Position numbers and translations under genes: made by a program. Shown here one piece after another: positions 17,053 to 23,297 of a stretch of DNA of 28,805 nt (positions within the stretch are counted from its first letter, which is position 1; each line of letters opens with the position of its first letter). The stretch comes from a virus: positions 1 to 28,805 of IMG/VR virus record IMGVR_UViG_3300042141_000103; one strand, given 5' to 3'. The notes beneath the pieces were generated by a model. It had not been told where the DNA came from and did no database searches. It saw only the letters and a list, made by a program, of their open reading frames with translations.

Positions 17053-17270
17053 AGCAAGTCGAGCCCGTGCTCCGCACACTGACTCCGCAGCCACTCGCGG
17101 AGCTCTTGGTACGCCACCTCGACATCGTGGCCGAGCTCGCCGCCCTTGATCTCGGTCGCGAGGTGGTCGTCGAGCAGGATCACGATGCTCTTCGCACGCG
17201 ACCCCTCGACGGCGTCGCGAAAGTCGCCCTCGTCCTCGGGCAGGCGGAATCTCAGTGTGGCGGTTGGCAT
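17049..17270 (-). CDS. Small acidic phage protein, tandem paralogue 1
   Basis: The 73-residue protein begins MPTATLRFRLPEDEGDFRDA. A common phage pattern follows: a beta strand, an LP-E/D-E turn, R-A-EGS and a helix with D-H (LDDHLATEIK). It is similar to the next gene, with the matching order MPTATL, LP, E, R-A-EGS and D-H. Similar small proteins occur in many tailed phages without known function. It is coupled to RusA (GTGA) and to the paralogue (TGATG). It may pack with nucleic-acid or replication proteins by context, unproven. Confidence 0.78.
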   Translation of the reverse strand: MPTATLRFRLPEDEGDFRDAVEGSRAKSIVILLDDHLATEIKGGELGHDVEVAYQELREWLRSQCAEHGLDLL

Positions 17271-17482
17271 CAGTCGAGCGTGACTCCATCCGCCTCGTGG
17301 ATCATGCGGCGGATCGCTTCGGCGAGCCGTCTCGTCTCGGGGTGCGGATCGCCGTGCTTCATGACCGACCTGCAGTGCTGGTCGATGTCCCAGAGCAGCA
17401 ATCGGGCGGCGCTGCCTTCGAGGGCGGCGCGGTGCTCGCTCTCCTCATCCGGCAGCGTGTAGGTCAGCGTGGCGGTTGGCAT
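17270..17482 (-). CDS. Small acidic phage protein, tandem paralogue 2
   Basis: The 70-residue protein begins MPTATLTYTLPDEESEHRAA, sharing its layout with the neighbour: MPTATL, LP, E, R-A-EGS, then DIDQHCRSVMKHG where the neighbour has DDHLATEIKGG. The C-terminal half, RRLAEAIRRMIHEADGV, differs. Sequence identity is clear by eye over the first 45 residues but low overall, so the duplication is old. The start at 17482 (rather than the upstream 17497) gives the shared MPTATL N-terminus. The first 19 nt overlap the end of the serine protease gene. Confidence 0.75.
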   Translation of the reverse strand: MPTATLTYTLPDEESEHRAALEGSAARLLLWDIDQHCRSVMKHGDPHPETRRLAEAIRRMIHEADGVTLD

Positions 17483-18255
17483 CCCGGCATCGTGCATGGC
17501 TCGTCAAGTTCGCCGACCACGCTGCGAATCCAATCGAGGTAGAGCACCACGCGGGTGTGACCCGACTCCTCGCCGAGGACGTACTTCGTCTTCCCGCCGA
17601 CCCTCGCGACGTAGGAGTTGACGCCCACGAGCCTCGTGCTGCCGTCGATCGCCGTCGCCCAGAGCGGGCCGCCCGAGTCGCCCGGCGCGATGCACGCCGG
17701 GAGCGGGCCCGCGTCTGGCGTCCTGCGAATCGGGCAGACGTACACGCCGTGCTCGATCGACCCGAGGACGCACGTCCCGGCTCGCAGCCGCTGGTCGCCT
17801 CCCGTGAGCCCGCGAGTCAGGCTCCCGGTCATCCCGTACCCCGCAGCCGCAGCGACGCTGCCGAGACGCTCGGTGCCGTCGGCGAGCCTCGGGTAGACCT
17901 CGGAGTGCCGATGCCGCCCGAGCCGCACCAGGGCGATGTCGTGCCACCCGTGGATGCCAGTCCATTCGGGATGCCGCACGACGCGGTCGCACGCGATCCT
18001 ATCGCCGCCGATGACGACCGTCACCGCCGTCATCTCGTGCGGGACGTGGGCCGCCGTGAGCACCCAGTGCGGCGAGATGAGCGTGCCAGACCCGGCGAGC
18101 GGGACGCCATCGGCGTTGTTGCCGACGACCCGCACGACGTAGCCCGAGAACGTCGCACCGTAGTCGAGGTAGCGTGAGTCGCCCTTCGAATCGTCAATCG
18201 TGGCGGCAGATGCCGCGAGCGCCGACACGGCGATGAGCGTCGCCACGAGTCGCAT
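17464..18255 (-). CDS. Secreted trypsin-like serine protease
   Basis: The 263-residue protein has an N-terminal signal peptide (MRLVATLIAVSALAASAA). The chymotrypsin-fold triad is present: His70 in LTAAHV, Asp106 in HDIALVRL and Ser194 in APGDSGGPL. Several Cys residues in the C-terminal half (CDRVV, TCVLG, VCPIRR, ACIAPG) could form disulphides. No membrane anchor follows, so it should be released. Such proteases are unusual cargo for a tailed phage; it could be a lysogenic conversion gene acting on host or community proteins, or a virion/lysis factor. A candidate operator (18318-18334) lies upstream. Confidence 0.9.
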   Translation of the reverse strand: MRLVATLIAVSALAASAATIDDSKGDSRYLDYGATFSGYVVRVVGNNADGVPLAGSGTLISPHWVLTAAHVPHEMTAVTVVIGGDRIACDRVVRHPEWTGIHGWHDIALVRLGRHRHSEVYPRLADGTERLGSVAAAAGYGMTGSLTRGLTGGDQRLRAGTCVLGSIEHGVYVCPIRRTPDAGPLPACIAPGDSGGPLWATAIDGSTRLVGVNSYVARVGGKTKYVLGEESGHTRVVLYLDWIRSVVGELDEPCTMPGCQPPR

Positions 18256-18317
18256 GCCCGATCATGGCACGCGAGGCTAGCGGCCTTGCAGTTAGCGTGA
18301 TACACGGAAGCGGCGGG

Positions 18318-18334
18318 TTATACGGACCGTATAA
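18318..18334. promoter_or_regulatory. Perfect 17-bp palindrome, operator-like, upstream of the serine protease gene
   Basis: TTATACGGACCGTATAA is an inverted repeat of 8 bp arms around one central base, 62 bp upstream of the protease start. TATAAC on the minus strand overlaps its left end and could act as a -10 box, although a convincing -35 is not seen. The region 18256-18349 otherwise has no gene. Confidence 0.55.
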
Positions 18335-18349
18335 ACACAAGTTAGCCGA

Positions 18350-18568
18350 CTACTTGCGGCCCCTTCGTTTCTTCCACCGTGCCTTTGCCCCGGCCTCTGC
18401 CTGCTCGCCGATGTTCGGGTTGCCCGGCGTCATCTCCGGTGCCTCCACCCGCAGCATCCGCGACAACGCCAGCCGGATGGTGTCGCTCGGCGTGGTGCCG
18501 TGCCGTTCGCAGTAAGCCGCCAGCGGCCCCGCGAGCGGGCCGAGGCGGAAGGTGATGCGGTCGTTCAT
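18350..18568 (-). CDS. Small ribbon-helix-helix-like protein
   Basis: The 72-residue protein begins MNDRITFRLGPLAGPLAAYC and continues ERHGTTPSDTIRLALSRMLR, a ribbon strand followed by two helices, as in CopG/Arc-type DNA-binding proteins. The C-terminus is strongly basic (ARWKKRRGRK), as in a nucleic-acid contact tail. Its ATGA overlap with the neighbouring gene suggests a pair. It could regulate the nearby operator at 18318-18334, an inference from proximity only. Confidence 0.7.
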   Translation of the reverse strand: MNDRITFRLGPLAGPLAAYCERHGTTPSDTIRLALSRMLRVEAPEMTPGNPNIGEQAEAGAKARWKKRRGRK

Positions 18569-18777
18569 GCGAGCGACGCCTCAAACTCCTTCATCTGCCG
18601 CTTGACGTAGCGGATGCCGTGCTCGACCAGCCCGCAGGCGATGCTGTTGATCCGGTCGCAACCGACCCGGCGGTACTTGAGCCACACCACGCCACGGTCG
18701 TGGTCGTGCGTGCCGATCTCAACCGTGGCTTCGTTGATGTCGAGCGTGTCGGCGAAGGCTTGGAGCTTGGCGAGCAT
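18565..18777 (-). CDS. Small unknown protein of the early region
   Basis: The 70-residue protein beginning MLAKLQAFADTLDINEATVE has no recognised domain; it contains VGCDRINSIACGLVEHGIRY and ends KEFEASLA. I chose ATG at 18777 because AAAGGGG lies six bases upstream. An in-frame ATG at 18813 is the alternative start, predicted to be right at the transcription start. The leader between the two, CACGAAAGG-containing, matches leaders of other genes here. Coupled to the RHH-like gene by ATGA. Confidence 0.68.
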   Translation of the reverse strand: MLAKLQAFADTLDINEATVEIGTHDHDRGVVWLKYRRVGCDRINSIACGLVEHGIRYVKRQMKEFEASLA

Positions 18778-18819
18778 TTCGTCCCCTTTCGTGTTGTTGT
18801 CGTTCCGCGTCATGCCCTA

Positions 18820-18847
18820 AGTATACCTAACGTCGGACGGAAGGCAA
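18820..18847 (-). promoter_or_regulatory. Promoter for the 18777 gene
   Basis: On the minus strand, TTGCCT (18847-18842), a 16-bp spacer and TATACT (18825-18820) make a good sigma-70-like promoter. Transcription would begin near 18813. The spacer contains CGTCCGACG, a motif that occurs at 18831, 18910 and 18942, so an activator or repressor may control it. Confidence 0.6.
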
Positions 18848-18951
18848 GCCCCAATCCAGAAAAAATCTTTTTCCGGGGTTTTCCGGGGAAAATCGGGGGT
18901 TCCGGCCCCCGTCGGACAGTTGGCATCGTGAGAATCCGGGGCGTCGGACAG
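18831..18951. repeat. Three copies of a CGTCGGACrG motif in a promoter region
   Basis: CGTCGGACGG occurs at 18831-18840, and CGTCGGACAG at 18910-18919 and 18942-18951. Distances are 79 and 32 bp, the latter about three helical turns. The first copy lies in the spacer of the 18820-18847 promoter. This arrangement suits protein-binding sites. Confidence 0.5.
18856..18892 (-). terminator. Terminator-like stem-loops after the 19028 gene
   Basis: Two inverted repeats lie next to each other: TTTTCC-GG-GGAAAA at 18879-18892, and the A/T-rich CCAGAAAAAATCTTTTTCCGG at 18856-18876 with six T on the minus side. They would stop transcription entering from the sliding clamp block, and possibly act in both directions. 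A related structure is at 28112-28150. The rest of the 19028-18814 gap contains the CGTCGGAC repeats and the promoter. Confidence 0.5.
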
Positions 18952-19027
18952 GCTCCTGGGGGCGTCGGCGAACCAGGCGCTGGAGCGGACGGCCAGGGGC
19001 CGCCGCTCAGCTTCAGCGTTCTCAACC

Positions 19028-19171
19028 TCACCTCGTCATCCACATCAGCCCCCAGTTCGCCATCCCGTAGCTCGCCCACACGACAAACCCGGCTGGCGAG
19101 CCCTTCCACCACTGCTCGATCGCGACGCCCCAGTAGATCAGCGAGACGATGAAGAGGAGCGGTGCGCTCAC
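19028..19171 (-). CDS. 47-residue membrane protein
   Basis: The frame from GTG 19171 to the stop at 19028 encodes MSAPLLFIVSLIYWGVAIEQ, then a short loop (WWKGSPAG) and a second hydrophobic stretch FVVWASYGMANWGLMWMTR. It is a two-span membrane peptide. The start is given by GTGA overlap with the preceding gene (stop 19168-19170). An upstream in-frame ATG would overlap that gene by 76 nt and is unlikely. It could be a small lysis, superinfection exclusion or membrane-modifying protein; no family is recognised. Confidence 0.65.
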   Translation of the reverse strand: MSAPLLFIVSLIYWGVAIEQWWKGSPAGFVVWASYGMANWGLMWMTR

Positions 19172-19512
19172 GAGTACACCCCGCCGTAGCAGATCGGCTG
19201 AATCTTCTGGACGCGACGGTGATACCGCTCGTCCTCGCTCCACCCGTCGCGGATCGGGCGTGCCCGCTCTTCGGTCCAGGCGTCGAGACGAAGATCGACC
19301 ACCGTCGAGTCGTCCTCGGCGTCTTCGATCGCCTTACGCTCGCGGATCTCGCTCACGACGCGACTACGGTTCGCGAGCCCGAACCGCTGTGCCGTGCGCG
19401 TCACGGTGTTCGGCGTCACGCGCAGCCGATCAGCGATGTCTTCGACACGAAGCGTCTCGTCATGCCACAACCGAAACAACAGGGCAGCGTCCGTGATCCT
19501 GCGGTGTCCCAT
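19168..19512 (-). CDS. Small helix-turn-helix protein
   Basis: The 114-residue protein starts MGHRRITDAALLFRLWHDET and has the HTH LRVEDIADRLRVTPNTVTRT (about residues 21-40), followed by AQRFGLANRSRVV. The C-terminus (about residues 60-114) is charged, with many Glu, Asp and Arg, and ends ICYGGVYS. The protein is likely a DNA-binding regulator or transposase-like HTH. GGAGG is seven bases upstream of ATG 19512. It is coupled to the 47-residue membrane protein. Confidence 0.75.
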   Translation of the reverse strand: MGHRRITDAALLFRLWHDETLRVEDIADRLRVTPNTVTRTAQRFGLANRSRVVSEIRERKAIEDAEDDSTVVDLRLDAWTEERARPIRDGWSEDERYHRRVQKIQPICYGGVYS

Positions 19513-19523
19513 CTCGCACCTCC

Positions 19524-20645
19524 TCAGTCGTTCGACAGTGGCATGATCACGCCGGTGTAGACGCCGCCGTTGCGCAGAACGCACGCGGACTGCGCGTCCA
19601 CGAGCTCGACCGTGATGTGCGGCCCCTCGTCCGTCGCGATGCCACGGAGCCACTCGACGACGAATACGGGATCGAGCTTGACCTTCACCGGGTCACCGCC
19701 ACTGACGACCTCGATCGTCACGTCGCTCTGCCCGTACTCCGCGCTCTGCCCGTGCAGCGTCACGCCGTCGGCCGAGAACGTGAAATCCACGCCCTTCGAC
19801 TGCTCGCTGGTCACGATCGCCGCCGCCCTGGTCGCCGCCATGAGCTCGTCCCGATCGACTACGGTCTCGATCGCACCGGCCCGGCCCGTCGGCAGCACGT
19901 CACGCCAGCGAGGGAACCGACCGGCGATCTGCCGTGCCGTCACGACGCACCCCGGCAGCGTGGCGACGAGCTCGTGCTCGCTCGCCTCCAGTTGCACCGC
20001 GTCGTCGCCTCGGGCCGCCACGCTCGCGAGCGACGCGAGCACCCTCGCCGGGACGAGGGCCGAGCCGTCGTCCACCGCCTGGTCGTGCTCCACCGCCACG
20101 TGCGAGAGACGACGCCCGTCGGTCGCCACGAACGAGCAGTCGCCGCCGAGCACCTCGATGAGCACCGCGCCGAGGGCGTAGCGGCTCGAGTCGCTGTCAG
20201 TCGCGTAGACGCACGCCTTCACCGCACGGGCGAACTGGTCGCACGGGACACGCACGAGCGTCCTGAGCGGCTCGTGGTTCCACGTCGGCCACTCGGCGGC
20301 GCTCTCGACCGGGAGCCGCCACGTGCCACGCCCGGCGGTCACGACGCACGACGTGCCGTCTGGAGTGATCGTCACCTCCTCGGAGCGAGCCTCGGCGAGG
20401 ATCGCCCGCAGCCGCGCGAACGGCAGCAGGATCGGCTCGCCGTCATACGGCACATCGACCGCGATCTGGAGTTCGAGGTCAGTCGCCGTCAGCGTGCCCC
20501 GGCCAAGCAGCACGCACGCGAGAATCGGCTTTGCCGGTCGAGTCGGCACCGCTGCCGCCACGTCCGCGAGTGCCTGCTTGAGAGTCGGCGTTGACAGCAC
20601 GATGCCAGTACTCCTTCGCCGCTTCGTAGCCGTTGCCGTCGTCAT
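19524..20645 (-). CDS. dnaN: DNA polymerase III beta sliding clamp homologue
   Basis: This 373-residue protein matches the length of bacterial clamps (366-378). Three repeat domains can be traced: the first starts GIVLSTPTLKQALADVAAAV, containing PAKPILACVLL; the second starts near VPCDQFARAVKACVYATDSD and has ALGAVLIEV and CSFVATDGRRLSHVAVE (the usual clamp TDGHRL position); the third starts near ETVVDRDELMAATRAAAIVT. The C-terminus VYTGVIMPLSND resembles the clamp ending in which the client pocket sits. GGAGGAG precedes ATG 20645. Phages usually rely on the host clamp; no phage polymerase is seen in this window, so it probably works with host Pol III, by inference. Confidence 0.93.
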   Translation of the reverse strand: MTTATATKRRRSTGIVLSTPTLKQALADVAAAVPTRPAKPILACVLLGRGTLTATDLELQIAVDVPYDGEPILLPFARLRAILAEARSEEVTITPDGTSCVVTAGRGTWRLPVESAAEWPTWNHEPLRTLVRVPCDQFARAVKACVYATDSDSSRYALGAVLIEVLGGDCSFVATDGRRLSHVAVEHDQAVDDGSALVPARVLASLASVAARGDDAVQLEASEHELVATLPGCVVTARQIAGRFPRWRDVLPTGRAGAIETVVDRDELMAATRAAAIVTSEQSKGVDFTFSADGVTLHGQSAEYGQSDVTIEVVSGGDPVKVKLDPVFVVEWLRGIATDEGPHITVELVDAQSACVLRNGGVYTGVIMPLSND

Positions 20646-20742
20646 GTCCTCTCCTCCTGAGTGACGCACCAACAATGATTCCGACGGCGAACGTCGCCGA
20701 CTGAATCACGATCCCGATTGCGATGAGGGCGAGCTCGGTCAT
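20479..20742 (-). CDS. Small membrane protein overlapping the dnaN start
   Basis: From ATG 20742 the frame encodes MTELALIAIGIVIQSATFAV GIIVG, a clear membrane span, then RRRG and a charged, Gly-rich tail. The tail (20645-20479) is entirely embedded in dnaN in another frame and probably carries little function. The start is supported by an ATGA overlap with the upstream gene. The first 35 residues look real. Confidence 0.5.
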   Translation of the reverse strand: MTELALIAIGIVIQSATFAVGIIVGASLRRRGHDDGNGYEAAKEYWHRAVNADSQAGTRGRGGSGADSTGKADSRVRAAWPGHADGD

Positions 20743-20984
20743 GCCGCGCCGCCTTTCTGCTCGCCGAACGCCGCGCGACGCATGATCTCGGCGTCGAGCT
20801 CGGCCCGCTCCAGGTGCAACGCCTGACGAGCGAGACGCTCTCGAAGGTCACGCACGCGACGACGCAACTCGCCGATCGCGTCGCCCGCACGTTCGAGCAC
20901 GAGCCGCGAGGCGTCGTCGGTCGAGTCATCCCACGAGCGGCGACGACACGCGGCGTGAGCGGCGGTGATCTCTCGATCAGTCAT
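20739..20984 (-). CDS. Small helical (coiled-coil) protein
   Basis: The 81-residue protein starts MTDREITAAHAACRRRSWDD and is a long charged helix (LVLERAGDAIGELRRRVRDL, then HLERAELDAEIMRR), ending AFGEQKGGAA. GGAGG lies seven bases upstream of ATG 20984. Such proteins often dimerise; no function is assigned. It overlaps the preceding gene by 8 nt. Confidence 0.7.
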   Translation of the reverse strand: MTDREITAAHAACRRRSWDDSTDDASRLVLERAGDAIGELRRRVRDLRERLARQALHLERAELDAEIMRRAAFGEQKGGAA

Positions 20985-21228
20985 CGGATGCCTCCAGCGA
21001 TTCGAGCGTCGGGATGATCGTGTTCGCCCGGCCGTCGCGCCACTCGACCCAGCCGCGCTTCCGCAGCGGTCGCAGGTGGCACAGAGCGCCCTCGGGCGAC
21101 AGGAAGCCGAACGCACGGCAGATGTCGCGGACGCCGCATCCGATGCGCTCGCGGGCGTGGTGATCGCGCACCCACTGCCAGACCTCGCGCTGGCGGTCGG
21201 TGATGGGCGGTAGCGTGGTGGCGGTCAT
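20977..21228 (-). CDS. LexA-like winged-helix N-terminal protein
   Basis: The 83-residue protein begins MTATTLPPITDRQREVWQWV, where the LT-xRQ-x-V-x-x-V helix resembles the LexA DNA-binding domain. The recognition region RDICRAFGFLSPEGALCHLR is followed by a wing PLRKRGWVEWRDGRANTI. No LexA protease part is present. A small phage regulator that may bind SOS-like or operator sites is inferred. It is coupled to the replication-organizer gene by ATGA. Confidence 0.78.
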   Translation of the reverse strand: MTATTLPPITDRQREVWQWVRDHHARERIGCGVRDICRAFGFLSPEGALCHLRPLRKRGWVEWRDGRANTIIPTLESLEASDD

Positions 21229-22079
21229 GTGCGAGCCTCCTCCTTGAGTCTCCTCGTCTTGTCCAGCATCGCCCGGCGTGCAATCTCGGCCGGGCCAGAC
21301 CAGACGGCAGGCGGTCGCGGTGCGTCGGCGAAGTCGCCGCGGCCAGTCGCAGCCGTCTTGTCGTCGAACTCGCCGCCGAGGAGGCGGTCGAGGAAGCGGC
21401 CCTTCGTCGCGTCCATCGAGCAGAACTGCCGCAGCGATACGGGCGTGCGGAAGTAGCCGACGGTCGCGAGCTTCGCGATCCCGGCCTGGTACGCCTCGAC
21501 CCAGTCAGGCTCCGAAAGCCGATCGACAGCCGGAGGCGGCGGGTTGGTCATCTTCCACGTCTTGCCCGGCCCGGCGTTCCACGCCTTGCGGAGGGCACGC
21601 CACGCATCGACTGCGAAGCCCTCGCGCGGAAGAGGAGGAAGTTCTTCTCTCGTCTTCGTCTCGTCTCGTCTGGTCCGGCGCGGTGCCGGACACGGGTCTG
21701 GAGGTCTGTCCGGCACGATGCCGGACACGACCGTTTCGTCGCGGGCCGCAGCCTTGCGGGACGCATCGAGCGCCCGCTGTTTTGCGGTCTCGGAGTTGTG
21801 CCGATCCCAGTTCGGAATAACGATTCCGCCTTGGTCTTCGGCGAGCCACCCGACACTCACAAGTGCCTGGGCGAACCCCGAGAGTCCCACGATTTCGTCC
21901 ACGAGCTCGCCGGTCTCGTCGGCCACGTGGCCGTTCCGCGAGTGCCGGTCGAACCAACTCCATAGCCGGAAGAGCTTGCCGTAGATGTCGTCCTTCGTGA
22001 CTCCACACGCCCGCGAGAGCCGCCGGATTTCCGGGGCGTCGATGAGGTCGTGTCGCATCTTGAGCCACGAACCGGCCAT
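21225..22079 (-). CDS. Replication-organizer-like protein (helical N-terminus)
   Basis: The 284-residue protein begins MAGSWLKMRHDLIDAPEIRR, the W-K-x-x-x-D-L-x-x-x-PEI start of phage replisome organizers and DnaT/DnaD-like proteins. The first about 95 residues are a winged-helix-like domain (LFRLWSWFDRHSRNGHVADE, WLAEDQGGIVIPNWDRHN); the second half has a proline-rich linker and a domain with PDWVEAYQAGIAKL and GRFLDRLLGGEFDD, typical of DnaD-like C-termini. It probably loads host helicase at the phage origin, by family inference. AGGAGG precedes ATG 22079. No repeated origin iterons were recognised within it. Confidence 0.78.
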   Translation of the reverse strand: MAGSWLKMRHDLIDAPEIRRLSRACGVTKDDIYGKLFRLWSWFDRHSRNGHVADETGELVDEIVGLSGFAQALVSVGWLAEDQGGIVIPNWDRHNSETAKQRALDASRKAAARDETVVSGIVPDRPPDPCPAPRRTRRDETKTREELPPLPREGFAVDAWRALRKAWNAGPGKTWKMTNPPPPAVDRLSEPDWVEAYQAGIAKLATVGYFRTPVSLRQFCSMDATKGRFLDRLLGGEFDDKTAATGRGDFADAPRPPAVWSGPAEIARRAMLDKTRRLKEEART

Positions 22080-22092
22080 CCTTGGCCTCCTG

Positions 22093-23001
22093 CTACTTGA
22101 TCGATACAGAGTTGGCTTCAACCGCGAGGCAGTCTCCGTGACACCGCTGCGGGTAGCAGTGACACACGAGCACCTTTCCGGTTAGTTCCCCAGCCTCGAT
22201 CCGCTCGGCGATTGATGGCTTGTTTGGAAGGTAGTGACGTTCGTATGCGTCGCACACTTCGTCACGGTCGCCGTCTTCGTCAAGCACAAACGGGTTGCCG
22301 TACCTTGTGCTGCGGTCAATGCGAACAGCTAGCCGCTCGCGCTCAGCCCAAGCGATTAGGTTCTTGTCGGCTGAGGCATTGGCTACCACGGTGAGGCCAG
22401 ACTTCACCTCGGCTTGGCGGTCGCGCTCGTCCTGACGCCAGTCGTCGGTTGGCTTCTTAGCGACTTCGCGCTTGGCGTCCTGAAGAGTGATCTTTCCGGC
22501 CTTGAGACGCTCGAACACCTCCGGGGCTTCGGCTTTCACCTTCTTAGCGTCCGCAACGTACTGGCGATTTACACCGACAGATGTCGCCGCCTCTGAGACT
22601 GCCTTGCGGCCGTTTGCTGGAATAGCTTGTTCAACTTTTTGAACAACCTTTTGGCCGCGGCCGTGCTCCTTGCCTGCCTCCCGTTGCCGCCGCTTCGCGT
22701 CGGCTGCGAAGAACGGCTCCAGTTCGGCCGCAACGGCCGCCAGCGCGCCCTTGTTCATATGTCGCCGGCGGTCATTCATCGCCACGGCAAAAGCCGTCGG
22801 CTCGTCGCCCGTGTATTCCTTCGTATTCGGCTCAACGCCTGCTATCTGGCAGGCCGCCCAGCGGTTGCGGCCGTCAAGAATCTTGCCCTCGTACAGCCAG
22901 ACCGGCACGAGCTGCCCATTCTTGCGGATGTCGTCGGCTAGCTCTTGGAGCTTGGCCTCGTCCATCATGGGCCAAACGTCGGCAATCGGGTGGTGCTTCA
23001 T
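22093..23001 (-). CDS. ParB-like nuclease domain fused to DUF4326
   Basis: The 302-residue protein begins MKHHPIADVWPMMDEAKLQE. The ParB/Srx core is about residues 5-95 with ILDGRNRWAACQIAG, the GRxR box of ParB and sulfiredoxin-like enzymes. A helical HTH region follows (NGRKAVSEAATSVGVNRQYV, about 128-147). The last about 85 residues form a DUF4326: STRYGNPFVLDED, then ELTGKVLVCHCYPQRCHGDC with a Cys/His set. ParB proteins of phages have been linked to DNA processing, and DUF4326 is uncharacterised. Both in one polypeptide is notable. The coding sequence is AT-richer than its neighbours. Start at 23001 overlaps the HNH stop as ATGA. Confidence 0.85.
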   Translation of the reverse strand: MKHHPIADVWPMMDEAKLQELADDIRKNGQLVPVWLYEGKILDGRNRWAACQIAGVEPNTKEYTGDEPTAFAVAMNDRRRHMNKGALAAVAAELEPFFAADAKRRQREAGKEHGRGQKVVQKVEQAIPANGRKAVSEAATSVGVNRQYVADAKKVKAEAPEVFERLKAGKITLQDAKREVAKKPTDDWRQDERDRQAEVKSGLTVVANASADKNLIAWAERERLAVRIDRSTRYGNPFVLDEDGDRDEVCDAYERHYLPNKPSIAERIEAGELTGKVLVCHCYPQRCHGDCLAVEANSVSIK

Positions 23002-23297
23002 CTTCTGTGAATCCTTTCGTGACAGGCTCGGCAAACAAGGAGGTAGTCGGAGTCGTGATACTCCCACGGCTCTAAATCAGCGTCATATCTCACGTGGTGA
23101 ACAACAGTTGCTGCCCCGTCGATTCCGCACGCTTCGCACTTACGCCCGCGAGCGTTGAATAAGGCCATCCGTCTGGCTTGCCATCTACGATCAGCGAGCT
23201 TGAGTCGATAAGTGGCGGGGTCGTTTTTTTTAGACGATGTATGTGAACAACGAGCCACGCCGTCCGATGAGTGCTCGCCGTTCCAATGAGAAGCCAC
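22998..23297 (-). CDS. HNH nuclease domain, probably made as a -1 frameshift extension of the upstream gene
   Basis: The reading frame from the A-run at 23224-23231 to the stop at 22998 encodes NDPATYRLKLADRRWQARRM (a basic helix), then CEACG, TVVHHV (the HNH His pair) and CRACHERIHRR, a complete small HNH domain. Residues read upstream of the A-run in this frame look unlike protein (shadow of the other gene), so the listed ATG at 23297 is doubtful. The stop overlaps the ParB ATG as ATGA, which supports translation of this frame. A -1 slip at A AAA AAA would join it to the upstream protein (302 residues in total). A sequencing indel in the A-run is the alternative. Confidence 0.75.
   Translation of the reverse strand: MASHWNGEHSSDGVARCSHTSSKKNDPATYRLKLADRRWQARRMALFNARGRKCEACGIDGAATVVHHVRYDADLEPWEYHDSDYLLVCRACHERIHRR

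Noticed and set aside
18810-19112. Minus-strand open frame of 100 codons across the terminator and repeat region
   Set aside because: It runs through the hairpins and repeats, has no ribosome site, and reads as Pro/Arg-rich noise.
19617-20594. Plus-strand open frame of 325 codons
   Set aside because: It is antisense to dnaN, which has full clamp motifs.
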